Shown here: one piece after another, positions 16,955 through 25,601 of the stretch
Layout of the letters: each line of letters begins with the position of its first letter
Position numbering within the stretch: position 1 is the stretch's first letter
DNA from: Actinomadura pelletieri DSM 43383
Lineage (GTDB): Bacteria; Actinomycetota; Actinomycetes; Streptosporangiales; Streptosporangiaceae
Length of the DNA stretch: 64,000 nucleotides
Reading direction: 5' to 3'
NCBI RefSeq assembly: GCF_003634705.1
Contig: NZ_RBWU01000004.1
Coordinates: 1-64,000, forward strand
The notes under the pieces: generated by a model
Told to the model about the DNA's origin: nothing
The model's input: the letters and a program-made list of their open reading frames with translations, nothing else
The model's database searches: none
Program-made: the position numbers and the translations under genes

Positions 16955-18160
16955 ATGCTCGGGTCGAACGTCGAGAACCCCAGAATCGCGATCATCGGTG
17001 GTGGGATCGGTGGTCTCGCGACCGCCGCGTTCCTGCGCCGCGCGGGTCTGCGCGGCACGGTGTACGAGCAGGCGCCGGTGCTGACGGAGATCGGCGCCGG
17101 GCTCGTGGTGGCGCCCAACGCGGCCCGCCTCCTGCGCCGGCTCGGCGTCCTGGAACGGCTGCTGCGCGGTGCCGTCCGGCTGGACGTCGGATGGGAGTTC
17201 CGGCGCTGGGAGGACGGCGCGATCCTGTCCGCCGAGGACCTCGCGGCGAACTGCGAGCGGCTCTACGGCGAGCACACGTACACGGTGCACCGCGCCGACC
17301 TCCTGGACGCCATCGGGAGCGCCGTCCCGGAGGGCGCCGTCCGGCTCGGCAAACGCTGCGTCGGACTCGACGAACGCCCGGCCGGGCCGGTGCGGTTGCG
17401 TTTCGACGACGGCGAGCAGGTCGACGCGGACATCGTCATCGGGGCGGACGGCGTCCATTCGGTGGTCCGCGGCACGATCACCGAGCCGCGGCCCGCCGCG
17501 TTCTCCGGCCTGTGCGCGTTCCGTGCCCTGGTACCCGCCGAACGCGCGCCGGCGCCGTCCCGGCGGCGCGCGCAGACACTGTGGCTCGGGCCGGGCCGCC
17601 ACCTGGTGCACTATCCCGTCTCCGCGGGCCGGTTCGTCAACCTCGTGGCCTTCGCCCCCGCGGGCGAGAGCTCCGTGGAGTCGTGGACGGCGCGGGCGAC
17701 GGTCGAGGAGTTCCTCGCCGAGTTCGACGGATGGGACGGCAGGCTCGTCGACCTCGTCCGCGCCGCGCGGGCCCCGGGCCGGTGGGCGCTGCTGGACCGC
17801 GCGCCGTTGCCCCGGTGGAGCCGCGGGCCGGTGACGCTGCTGGGGGACGCCGCGCACCCCATGTTCCCGTTCTTCGCGCAGGGCGCCGCGCAGGCGATCG
17901 AGGACGCGGCGGTCCTGTCCCGCTGCCTCGCCGAGGACGTCGCCGACCCGCCCCGGGCCCTGCGCCGATACGAGGCCCTGCGCATTCCCCGCACGACCCG
18001 GTTGCAGGAGGTGAGCCACGCCCGGTCGGACGTCAACCACCTCCCCGACGGGCCTGACCAGCGTGCCCGCGACAGGTCCTTCACCACCGTCGACCCGCTG
18101 CTCGACAACGGCTGGATCTACGAGTACGACCCCGACCACCTCACTCGAACCGCCCATTGA
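16955..18160 (+). CDS. FAD-dependent aromatic-ring monooxygenase (salicylate/3-hydroxybenzoate hydroxylase type)
   Basis: Class A flavoprotein hydroxylase of 401 residues. Seen: the dinucleotide-binding IAIIGGGIGGLATAAFLRRAG at the N-terminus, a HRADLL segment, the DG motif in DIVIGADGVHSVVR, and the second FAD motif GPVTLLGDAAHPMFPFFAQGA with the expected GD. It would insert one oxygen into a phenolic acid using NAD(P)H. The ATG at 16955 (MLGSNVENP) is preferred over 16922. It is first in an operon of three with a SnoaL-like protein and an amidohydrolase, under the divergent IclR gene. Exact substrate unknown. Confidence 0.88.
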   Translation: MLGSNVENPRIAIIGGGIGGLATAAFLRRAGLRGTVYEQAPVLTEIGAGLVVAPNAARLLRRLGVLERLLRGAVRLDVGWEFRRWEDGAILSAEDLAANCERLYGEHTYTVHRADLLDAIGSAVPEGAVRLGKRCVGLDERPAGPVRLRFDDGEQVDADIVIGADGVHSVVRGTITEPRPAAFSGLCAFRALVPAERAPAPSRRRAQTLWLGPGRHLVHYPVSAGRFVNLVAFAPAGESSVESWTARATVEEFLAEFDGWDGRLVDLVRAARAPGRWALLDRAPLPRWSRGPVTLLGDAAHPMFPFFAQGAAQAIEDAAVLSRCLAEDVADPPRALRRYEALRIPRTTRLQEVSHARSDVNHLPDGPDQRARDRSFTTVDPLLDNGWIYEYDPDHLTRTAH

Positions 18161-18192
18161 ATGAACACACTTATTACCTGAGGAGCGAAGAG

Positions 18193-18804
18193 ATGAAGGT
18201 CTTCGACGTGCGCGGCATCACGGCGGGTGTCGACGCGGCGCTCGCCGTGGTCGACGATCCGCGGCACCGGCACATGTTGAAGAACTACCGCAGGCACGCG
18301 CTGCTGGAGGTGTCCGGCTACTGGGAGGACATCCTGATCCCGGCGATGATCGTCGATCACCCGGTGTACCGGCTCACCGAACGCGGAAGGACGCTCGTCT
18401 GCGAAGGTATGGACGAGGTCCGGCAGTTCTACTCGGACATCGTCGGGCAGGGCGCGAACGTCTTCGGGGCGCTGGAGGAGAAGGTCGCCGTCTCCGACCA
18501 CGGCGTCTTCATCGAGGCCGTCTTCGCCCAGGTCGTCCGCGGAGACGACGCCGCGCTCGCCGGTGAGGACGTCCGCCCGGACGGCACGTACCAGGTCTCG
18601 CATCGGTTCGCCGCCACCTGGCCCTACCGCGCCGGCCGACTCGTCGGCGAGTTCATCTACGACGACACCGGCAGCTGGCGCGTCGACGAGGTGGACGCCT
18701 CCGCGCTCATGTCACCGGCGCAGGCGCGCGAGGCCCTGGAGCCCTACCTGAAACAGAGCCCTCTTTCGGAGATCGAGGACGGCCTCCGACTCTTCGAGGA
18801 TTAG
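18193..18804 (+). CDS. SnoaL-like / NTF2-fold protein
   Basis: Protein of 203 residues with a cone-shaped-fold pattern: an N-terminal helix (HRHMLKNYRRHALLEVSGYWEDIL), GMDEVRQFYSDIV, then strands including VSDHGVFIEAVFAQVV and RLVGEFIYDD. Such proteins are enzymes (isomerase, cyclase, dehydratase) or binding partners. GAGGAG before the ATG at 18193 decides the start, rejecting an upstream TTG frame at 18157. It lies between the FAD monooxygenase and the amidohydrolase, and probably processes the same substrate. Confidence 0.72.
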   Translation: MKVFDVRGITAGVDAALAVVDDPRHRHMLKNYRRHALLEVSGYWEDILIPAMIVDHPVYRLTERGRTLVCEGMDEVRQFYSDIVGQGANVFGALEEKVAVSDHGVFIEAVFAQVVRGDDAALAGEDVRPDGTYQVSHRFAATWPYRAGRLVGEFIYDDTGSWRVDEVDASALMSPAQAREALEPYLKQSPLSEIEDGLRLFED

Positions 18805-18812
18805 GCACCGAC

Positions 18813-19784
18813 ATGGCGGACGAGTACATCGACATTCACGCGCATTTCACGCCGCCGAGCACCGGGGAAGAGCGGGTCCGTGCCTGGCAGGCCATGCTGG
18901 CCAAGGGCATCTACTTTCCCGAACCTCACGAATGGTCGCTGGAACGCACCCTGGCCTACATGGACGCGTCCGGGACCGCCATGCAACTACTGAGCAACAT
19001 CCCGAACGGCCTGTCGCGCCTTCGGGCGTCGAACGACTATGGCGCGGACCTGGTGACGCGTCACCCGTCGCGGTTCGGTCTTCTGGGGGCGCTGCCCACC
19101 GACGACCCTGGGGCGGCCGTCGCGGAGGCCGAGCGGGCATGGGAAAGCCTTGACGCCGACGGATTCGCCGTGACGACGCGGTACAACGGCGTCTTTCTGG
19201 GCGACGAATCCCTCGACCCATTGTGGAAGCGACTCGATGACTGGAACGCGGTGGTGTTCGTCCATCCCGACGCGCGCCTTCCGCCGACCCTCGACCATCC
19301 CGCACCCCTCTACGAGGTGGCTTTCGACACCGCCCGGACGGTCTTCGACATGGTCTTCCGGAGAACGTTCGCGCGTTTTCCGAACATCACGTTCGTCATC
19401 GCACACTGCGGGGGAGCGTTCCCCGCGTTGACCGGACGTCTCCGGCTCCTGGGAAACGAATCCTGGGTGCCTCAGGGCGTGACCGCCCGGGACGTCGACG
19501 AGCAGACGTCCTCGCTCTATGTCGACACGGCGGCGACCGCGTTCGCGTCCTCCCTTCTCCCGGCGATCGCGACGGTCGGAGCCGACCACATCGTCTATGG
19601 AAGCGACTGGGGCGCACCCTGCACCACCGAGTCGTCCGCCGAATCGAACCGTTCGAGCCTGCTGCGATGCGGCGCGTTGTCCCCCGAGGAAGCGGGCGAC
19701 GTGCGAAGCCGGGCCCTGGAGTTGTTCCCGCGTGCGGCGCGGCGCATGGCGGCCGCCGGACGGCCCGCCCCCGAGATCGCCTGA
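18813..19784 (+). CDS. Amidohydrolase-2 family protein (ACMSD / resorcylate-decarboxylase-like)
   Basis: TIM-barrel metal enzyme of 323 residues in the ACMSD/gamma-resorcylate decarboxylase group. Metal and catalytic residues are visible: HAH in DIHAHF, the His in VVFVHPDA, the His in FVIAHCGGAFP and the Asp in VYGSDWG. In this family the usual reaction is non-oxidative decarboxylation of an aromatic or muconate-type acid. It is third in the operon with a ring hydroxylase, which would fit a decarboxylation-hydroxylation funnel. That link is inference. A strong terminator follows. Confidence 0.85.
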   Translation: MADEYIDIHAHFTPPSTGEERVRAWQAMLAKGIYFPEPHEWSLERTLAYMDASGTAMQLLSNIPNGLSRLRASNDYGADLVTRHPSRFGLLGALPTDDPGAAVAEAERAWESLDADGFAVTTRYNGVFLGDESLDPLWKRLDDWNAVVFVHPDARLPPTLDHPAPLYEVAFDTARTVFDMVFRRTFARFPNITFVIAHCGGAFPALTGRLRLLGNESWVPQGVTARDVDEQTSSLYVDTAATAFASSLLPAIATVGADHIVYGSDWGAPCTTESSAESNRSSLLRCGALSPEEAGDVRSRALELFPRAARRMAAAGRPAPEIA

Positions 19785-19880
19785 CATCGCCCTGATGAGG
19801 GCCGGGCCGCGCCAGCGAGCACCAAGGGAGGGCCCGAGGTGAGCGGCGAAGCCGCCCTCTCCTGACGTCGGAACTGAGAA

Positions 19881-19912
19881 GGCCCGCCCGGCGCGAAGGC
19901 GCCGGGCGGGCC
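19881..19912. terminator. Perfect 14-bp convergent terminator hairpin
   Basis: GGCCCGCCCGGCGC (19881-19894) and GCGCCGGGCGGGCC (19899-19912) pair without mismatch around a GAAG tetraloop, followed by GTTTCG. It separates two convergent operons and has a perfect stem on both strands. Confidence 0.85.
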
Positions 19913-19930
19913 GTTTCGTACGAGCCGGTG

Positions 19931-21442
19931 TCAGCTGTTCTGCGGGAACCCGAGGTCGAGGCCGCGGGTCGCCGGGTCGGGCCAGCGGCTCGTGACGACC
20001 TTGCCCCGGGTGAAGAAGTGGACGCCCTCGGTGCCGTGCGCGTGGGTGTCGCCGAAAAGGGAGTTCTTCCACCCGCCGAAGCTGTAGTACGCCATCGGCA
20101 CCGGGACGGGCACGTTGACTCCGACCATCCCCGCCTCGACCTCGTTCTGGAACCGCCGGGCCGCGCCGCCGTCCCTGGTGAAGACGCACGCGCCGTTGCC
20201 GTAGGGGTTGGCGTTGATGAGCGCCATCGCCTCGTCGTAGGTGCGGACCCGGACCACCGACAGCAGCGGCCCGAAGATCTCGTCGACATAGACCGTCATC
20301 TCGGGCGTGACATGGTCGAGCAGCGTGGGGCCGAGCCAGAAGCCGTCCGCGGCCCCGTCCGGTTCGACGTGCCGCCCGTCGAGGACGACCGTCGCCCCGT
20401 CCCGCTCCCCGGCGTCGATGTACCCGGCGACCCTGTCGCGGTGCTGCGCGGTCACCAGCGGGCCCATGTCGCAGGAACGCGTGCCGTCACCGACCCGGAT
20501 GGCCGCCGCCCGTTCGGCGATCCCGGGGACGAGCCGGTCGGCGACGTCGCCGACCGCGATCACGACGCTGACGGCCATGCACCGTTCACCGGCGGAGCCG
20601 AACCCGGCGCTCACCGCGGCGTCGGCGGTGACGTCGAGGTCCGCGTCGGGCAGGACGAGCATGTGGTTCTTCGCGCCGCCGAGCGCCTGCACGCGCTTAC
20701 CGTGCGCGCTCGCCGTCGTGTAGACGTACCGGGCGACCGGGGTGGAGCCGACGAACGACACCGCCTTGACGTCGGGGTGCGTCAACAGTTCGTCGACCGC
20801 GGTCTTGCCGCCCTGCAGGACGGTGAACACGCCCGGCGGCAGCCCCGCCTCCGCCCACAGTTCCGCCAGCCAGACCGCGGCGGACGGGTCCTTCTCGCTG
20901 GGCTTCAGCACCACGGTGTTGCCCGCGGCGATCGCGACAGGGAAGAACCACAGGGGCACCATCGCGGGGAAGTTGAACGGCGAGATGATCGCCACCGGTC
21001 CGAGCGGCTGGCGGATCGAGCAGACATCGACGTTGGTGGAGGCGTTCTCCGTCATCGCGCCCTTGAGCAGGTGCGGCATGCCGCAGGCGAACTCGACCAC
21101 CTCCTGCCCCCGGCTGATCTCGCCGAGCGCGTCGGCGAGCGTCTTGCCGTGCTCGGCGGTGATCAGTTTCGCCAGTTCGGGCTTGCGCCGGTCCAGCAGT
21201 TCACGGAACCGGAAGACGATCTGCGTGCGCCGGGTGAGGGAGAGGTCCCGCCAGGCCGGGAACGCCGCCCTCGCCGACGCGATCGCGGTGCGCGCGTCGG
21301 CGGCGTCCGCCATCGAGACCCGTCCGGTGACGCGGCCCGTCGCCGGGTCGGTCACGGGCGCGGTGTTCCCGCTGGAGCCGACGAGTTCCTTGCCGTCGAT
21401 CCAGTGCCGGATCTCCCGCACATCGTTGAGGTCGGTGGTCAC
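19931..21442 (-). CDS. mmsA: Methylmalonate-semialdehyde dehydrogenase (CoA-acylating)
   Basis: Cytosolic CoA-dependent aldehyde dehydrogenase of 503 residues that converts methylmalonate or malonate semialdehyde to propionyl- or acetyl-CoA. Seen: HWIDGKELVGSSG, SPFNFPAMVPLWFFPVAIAAGNT, VSFVGSTPVARY, the catalytic Cys in AGFGSAGERCMAVSV, and GNGACVFTRDGGAARRF, typical of MmsA/IolA. The GTG at 21442 overlaps the preceding esterase stop by 4 bases (GTGA), so translation is coupled. It is last in the four-gene operon starting at 25355, which suggests the operon yields a C3 semialdehyde. Confidence 0.9.
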   Translation of the reverse strand: MTTDLNDVREIRHWIDGKELVGSSGNTAPVTDPATGRVTGRVSMADAADARTAIASARAAFPAWRDLSLTRRTQIVFRFRELLDRRKPELAKLITAEHGKTLADALGEISRGQEVVEFACGMPHLLKGAMTENASTNVDVCSIRQPLGPVAIISPFNFPAMVPLWFFPVAIAAGNTVVLKPSEKDPSAAVWLAELWAEAGLPPGVFTVLQGGKTAVDELLTHPDVKAVSFVGSTPVARYVYTTASAHGKRVQALGGAKNHMLVLPDADLDVTADAAVSAGFGSAGERCMAVSVVIAVGDVADRLVPGIAERAAAIRVGDGTRSCDMGPLVTAQHRDRVAGYIDAGERDGATVVLDGRHVEPDGAADGFWLGPTLLDHVTPEMTVYVDEIFGPLLSVVRVRTYDEAMALINANPYGNGACVFTRDGGAARRFQNEVEAGMVGVNVPVPVPMAYYSFGGWKNSLFGDTHAHGTEGVHFFTRGKVVTSRWPDPATRGLDLGFPQNS

Positions 21443-22383
21443 GCGGTTTCCTCCGTCCCGCCGAGAAGGTCGCCGAGGAGGCCGGTCAGTTCGGTCACGG
21501 CGGCGTCCGCGGCCGGGGACAGGCCGGGCATGCCGAAGAACGGGTGGATCAGCCCCGGATAGACGCGCAGGGCGGTGGGCACCCCGGCCTCCAGGAGCCG
21601 CGCGGCGTGGACGATCCCGTCGTCGCGCAGCGGGTCGAACCCCGCCACCCCGACCACCGCCGGGGCCACCCCGCCCGGGTCGGTCGCCAGGGCGGGGGAG
21701 ACGCGTGGGTCCAGGGCGCGGGCCTCGTCGTCCCCGACGTAGTGCCATCGGATGACGGCGAGATCGTCCCGGGTCAGGAAGTGGCCCTCGGCGTTCTCGT
21801 CGACGGACGGGTACCGGGCCGCGAAGTTCGTCACCGGGCAGGCGAGCAGCTGACCCGCCACCGGAACGCCGGCGTCGCGGGCCCACAGCGCCGTGACGGC
21901 CGCCAGGTTCGCGCCCGAGCTCTCCCCGGCGAGGCCGATCCGCGCCGGGTCGCCGCCGAGGTCGCCGATGGAGTCGACCGTCCAGCGCAGCGCGGCCGCC
22001 GCGTCCTCGACCGCCGCAGGGAACGGGTGTTCGGGGACGAGCCGGTAGTCCACGGACACCACCCAGGCGCCGAGGTCGTGCGCGAGCCGCCGCGCGACGT
22101 CCTGCATGAGATGGGCGCTGCCCATGATGAAGCCGCCGGGGTGGAAGTAGAGCACGGTGGGCGCCGGGCCGTCGGCGAGAGGCCGGACGACCTTGAGGCG
22201 CAGCCCGTCGACGACGATGTCGTCGACGCTCTTCACCGGGGCGAACCCCGCGGGATCCCAGGTGCTCTCGATCGCGTTCCGCATGCGTTCGCGCATCTCG
22301 TCGGGCGCCCCGGAGAAGCCGGGCGGGGCGCCGGCGGAGCGGAGGGCGGACAGGAATCCGGCGACGTCGGGGTCGAGCGTCAT
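21439..22383 (-). CDS. Alpha/beta-hydrolase (hormone-sensitive-lipase family esterase)
   Basis: Esterase of 314 residues. Seen: the oxyanion motif YFHPGGFIMG, where the second residue of the usual HGGG is Pro; VSVDYRLVPEHPFPAAVEDA; the nucleophile elbow GLAGESSGANLA; and the Asp and His of the triad in GFDPLRDDG and GLIHPFF. Cytosolic and acting on a short-chain ester or lactone. It lies in the aromatic operon, 51 bases after the amidohydrolase and overlapping the mmsA start. Confidence 0.88.
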   Translation of the reverse strand: MTLDPDVAGFLSALRSAGAPPGFSGAPDEMRERMRNAIESTWDPAGFAPVKSVDDIVVDGLRLKVVRPLADGPAPTVLYFHPGGFIMGSAHLMQDVARRLAHDLGAWVVSVDYRLVPEHPFPAAVEDAAAALRWTVDSIGDLGGDPARIGLAGESSGANLAAVTALWARDAGVPVAGQLLACPVTNFAARYPSVDENAEGHFLTRDDLAVIRWHYVGDDEARALDPRVSPALATDPGGVAPAVVGVAGFDPLRDDGIVHAARLLEAGVPTALRVYPGLIHPFFGMPGLSPAADAAVTELTGLLGDLLGGTEETA

Positions 22384-22434
22384 GGTGACCTTTCGGGGAG
22401 TGTGCGGGGACGTGGTGGACGTGCGGACATGCGG

Positions 22435-23787
22435 TCAGCCGCCGAGGAGGCGGCGATGGGAGGCCAGCGCGAGGTCCCGGGCGCGGTCGATCGCGGCGGG
22501 TCCGTCGCCGACGAGCGCACCGGCCCGCTTGCGGACGACACCGTCGACCAGGACGGTGTCGACGTTGCCCGGATGCGCGGCGCAGACCAGCGCGGCGACC
22601 GGATCGGTGACCGGGAACAGGTTCGGGTCGGTCGCGCGGACCAGGACGACGTCGGCGCGCTTCCCGACGGTCAGGCTCCCGATCCGGTCACCGAGCCCGA
22701 GCGTGTCGGCGCCGCCCTGGGTCGCCATCGCGAAGACCTCGGCGACCCCGAACGGGTCGAGCCTGTCCGCGAAGCGGGTGCGTCCGTCGGCGAGCTGGCT
22801 GCGGTGGGCGGCGAGCCCCGCCCGCATCTGCGTGAACAGGTCGGCGGCGCCGACGGTCTCGGTGTCGGTGCTCAGCCCGGCCGTGATCCCGAACGCCCGC
22901 ACGCGGTCGATCGGGGTGTGCCCGATCCCGGGCAGGGCCTGCTCGTGGTGCGGGGCGAGCGCGATCGACGCGCCGCTGTCGGCCATCATCGCGAACTCGT
23001 CGTCGCCGGACTCGCTGCAGTGCACGAACGTCAGGTCGGGGCCGAGCAGCCCGGCCCGGTTCAACTGGGCGATGGCGGCCATCGCGCCGAACTCGGGCCC
23101 GCACCCCATGTGGATGGACGTGCGTATCCCCAGGTCGCGGGCCATGGCGAGGTCGGCGCGGGTCGCGTCCATGGTGGACAGCTCCGGGCCGCGTCCCGCC
23201 AGGTGCAGCGTGACGAGGGCCTCGTCGTCGTCGAGCAGCTCGCGGCGGACGCGCCGGACGTCGTCGGTGTGCGGCCGGTCGCTGCCCGCGATCCACGCCG
23301 GCAGGTCGACCAGCGGCCAGCCGTGCCCGAACACCGCGCGGATCCCGCTGTCGCGCAGCGCGGCGATCGCCTGGTCGCTGTGCTCCGGCGAGTTCTGCAC
23401 GTGCGACCAGTCCATGAGCGTGGTCGTGCCCGCGTCGAGGGCGGACAGGGCGCCGAGCAGGTTCCCGGCGTAGACGTCCTCGGGCCGGTAGAGCGATCCG
23501 AGCCGGCCGAACATCTCCCCGAAGTAGCTCGGCAGGTCCAGCTCGGCGCAGCGATGCCGGACCGCCGACTGCCAGGTGTGCTTGTGGGTGTCGACGAGCC
23601 CGGGAAAGACGATCATGTCGCGGGCGTCGATCGTGTCGGCGCCGTCACCGGGCAGGCCGGGCCCGACGCCGGTGATGAGACCGTCCTCGATCAGGACGTC
23701 GCAGCCGGTGAGCGTGCCGAGCGCCGGGTCGCCGGTGACGACCCGACCGTTCGCGATCAGGATGCGCCGTGGCGCGCGGTCGGTCAT
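22435..23787 (-). CDS. AtzA/TrzN-type amidohydrolase (deaminase family)
   Basis: Metal-dependent hydrolase of 450 residues from the cytosine-deaminase/8-oxoguanine-deaminase/atrazine-hydrolase group. Seen: HxH in FPGLVDTHKHTWQS, the His in TSIHMGCG, the His-Cys-Ser-Glu in TFVHCSESGDDEF, the Asp in GLSTDTETVGA, and the C-terminal barrel-flanking GSLTVGKRADVVLV. It would remove an amino or halogen substituent from, or open, a nitrogen ring. ATG at 23787. It is second in the operon, 14 bases after the FAD monooxygenase. An aminohydrolase in a hydroxyquinol-type locus is unusual. Confidence 0.85.
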   Translation of the reverse strand: MTDRAPRRILIANGRVVTGDPALGTLTGCDVLIEDGLITGVGPGLPGDGADTIDARDMIVFPGLVDTHKHTWQSAVRHRCAELDLPSYFGEMFGRLGSLYRPEDVYAGNLLGALSALDAGTTTLMDWSHVQNSPEHSDQAIAALRDSGIRAVFGHGWPLVDLPAWIAGSDRPHTDDVRRVRRELLDDDEALVTLHLAGRGPELSTMDATRADLAMARDLGIRTSIHMGCGPEFGAMAAIAQLNRAGLLGPDLTFVHCSESGDDEFAMMADSGASIALAPHHEQALPGIGHTPIDRVRAFGITAGLSTDTETVGAADLFTQMRAGLAAHRSQLADGRTRFADRLDPFGVAEVFAMATQGGADTLGLGDRIGSLTVGKRADVVLVRATDPNLFPVTDPVAALVCAAHPGNVDTVLVDGVVRKRAGALVGDGPAAIDRARDLALASHRRLLGG

Positions 23788-23801
23788 GGTCACTCCTCGT
23801 G

Positions 23802-25355
23802 TCAGGCGTGTTCGGGCTGCCGGTGGACGGCGTCCGCGCCCGTCTCCTGCCGGGTCGCCATCCGGAAGGCGGTGGCGACGTCCTCGTCGGTGGGCCGCGC
23901 CGCCCAGGCACGCGCCACATAGGCGTCGGGACGGATCAGCACCGCCGCCGCGCCCGCGAACCGCTGCGCCAGCGCGTCGGCGGGCGCCGTCACGGCGGTG
24001 ACCAGGTCGGGCAGGCTCCGGCCGGTCGCCGTGCTTCCGGTCGCCGTGCTTCCGGCGGCCTCGGCCAGGACGAAACAGGCGTCCTCGGCGACCCGCGTGT
24101 ACGTCGTCGCGGGCGCGGAGAGCGGGAAGTCGCTGACCCGGGTGCCGTCCGCGGCGTGCGGGTCGAGGGCGCGGTGGTAGGACGTGCCGAAGCCGCTCAG
24201 CCGGTCGCGGAGGACCGCGTTGACCTCGGGAATCGGGATGAGCTCCCGTTCCACGAAGTCCTTCAGGGCCAGCCCGGCGTGGGAGAAGTCGAAATGCAGC
24301 CCGCACTGCGCGGCGACATCGTCCATCAGGGCCTTCAGCACCGGGTGGCGCTCGTCGTGGTAGGTGTCGAGCAGCGCGTCGGGGGCACGGCCCGTCGCGG
24401 CCAGGGCGAGTTTCCAACCGAGGTTGAAGGCGTCCTGGATGCAGTAGTTCATCCCGATGCCGCTGGCCGGATAGTGGACGCGGGTCGCCTCCCCGGCGAG
24501 CAGCACCCGGCCCCGGCGGAACGCGGGCACCATGCGGTGCGCGTCGCCGTACCGGGACAGCCACCGCGCCGACGTCACCCCGAAGTCGTCCCCGAAGATC
24601 AGCCGGAGGGACTCCCGTACCTCGTCCATGGTGACCGGCTCGTGCTTGGGAACGTTCCGACGGTGCTCCGCGACGATGATGAACCGGGTGATGCCCCGGC
24701 CGAAGGGGTAGGCGAGCACCCAGCCGTGCTCGTTGCGTTTCATCTGCATGGACGCCTGCCAGGGGAAGGGCAGGTCGGCGTCCACGGCCACCGCGGTCAT
24801 CCGCGTCGCGTGGCCCTCGAACGGGATGCCGGCCGTCTCGCGGACGAGGCTGCGCGCGCCGTCGGCGCCCACCAGGTAGGGCGCGCCGAACTCCAACTCC
24901 CGGCCCGCGGCGTCGCGCGCGGTGACCGTGACGCCGGCCGCGGTCTGCGCGTGCCCGAGGTAGGTGATCCCGCGGCGCACGTCGGCGCCCTGTTCCGCGG
25001 CCCATTCCGCGAGCAGGTGCTCGGTGGTCATCTGCGGCAGGATCAGCGCGTACGGGAACTTGCTGTCGAGCAGGTCGTAGCGCAGCCCGATCAGCCCCGC
25101 ATAGATGTAGCGCGGCACCTCGAAGTCCGGCCGCCAGAGTTCGGCCGCGGCGCGGAACCGGTCCATGAGGCCGCGGACGTCGAACAGCTCCAGCACACGC
25201 GGCTGGATCACTCCGGCCCGTGAGTGGGTGTCCTCCGTGCGGCGCTCCAACACGACGACCCGGGCCCCGGCGCGCGCGGCCTCGGCCGCGACGGTCAGAC
25301 CGGCCGGACCACCACCGACGACGACGGCATCGGCGGATGTGGCGCTGTTCGACAT
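23802..25355 (-). CDS. FAD-dependent phenol-type monooxygenase
   Basis: Flavin hydroxylase of 517 residues from the PheA/MhpA/resorcinol-hydroxylase group. Seen: VVGGGPAGLTVAAEAARAGA, the DG motif in YLVGADGARSLVRE, and the second FAD motif GRVLLAGEATRVHYPASGIGMNYCIQDAFNLGWKLA. The second motif has GEAT in place of the usual GDAA and Cys-Ile in place of Gly-Leu. The C-terminal thioredoxin-like domain is short. A 15-base repeat near 24020-24050 gives a tandem Ser-Thr-Ala-Thr-Gly stretch. GGAGG before ATG 25355 fixes the start. As the first gene of its operon and next to hydroxyquinol dioxygenase, it is a candidate for resorcinol hydroxylation. Confidence 0.86.
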   Translation of the reverse strand: MSNSATSADAVVVGGGPAGLTVAAEAARAGARVVVLERRTEDTHSRAGVIQPRVLELFDVRGLMDRFRAAAELWRPDFEVPRYIYAGLIGLRYDLLDSKFPYALILPQMTTEHLLAEWAAEQGADVRRGITYLGHAQTAAGVTVTARDAAGRELEFGAPYLVGADGARSLVRETAGIPFEGHATRMTAVAVDADLPFPWQASMQMKRNEHGWVLAYPFGRGITRFIIVAEHRRNVPKHEPVTMDEVRESLRLIFGDDFGVTSARWLSRYGDAHRMVPAFRRGRVLLAGEATRVHYPASGIGMNYCIQDAFNLGWKLALAATGRAPDALLDTYHDERHPVLKALMDDVAAQCGLHFDFSHAGLALKDFVERELIPIPEVNAVLRDRLSGFGTSYHRALDPHAADGTRVSDFPLSAPATTYTRVAEDACFVLAEAAGSTATGSTATGRSLPDLVTAVTAPADALAQRFAGAAAVLIRPDAYVARAWAARPTDEDVATAFRMATRQETGADAVHRQPEHA

Positions 25356-25370
25356 AAGCTGCCTCCACTG

Positions 25371-25400
25371 GAACGACCGTTCAGCGGACAATCGTCCGCT
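25371..25400. promoter_or_regulatory. Twin inverted repeats, probable IclR operators
   Basis: GAACGACCGTTC (25371-25382; arms GAACG/CGTTC) is followed directly by the perfect 18-base AGCGGACAATCGTCCGCT (25383-25400; 7-bp arms). They lie 15-45 bases upstream of the monooxygenase ATG and 200 bases before the divergent IclR gene. Placement and symmetry fit operator sites; binding is inferred. Confidence 0.6.
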
Positions 25401-25601
25401 CTACGGTCAAACGTGCTGTGGTTCAGAAGCATGGGTGGGCGGAACACGCCTGTCAAGGCCGGTGTCCATTCATTGCTCTGCTCTTTTGCCTGCGAAGATA
25501 GGCCTGCCCGGCTCTCGTTCCCGAAAAACGGGCACTTGACCGGAGAGCGGTCGTATCTCGTACTCTAGGCCCGGACAGGTGGCCCCGACGAGAGGAGCGA
25601 C

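Noticed and set aside
25536..25566. Promoter TTGACC...TACTCT for the IclR gene
   Set aside because: Spacing is 19 bases and the -10 is weak; not supported enough to list as a feature.
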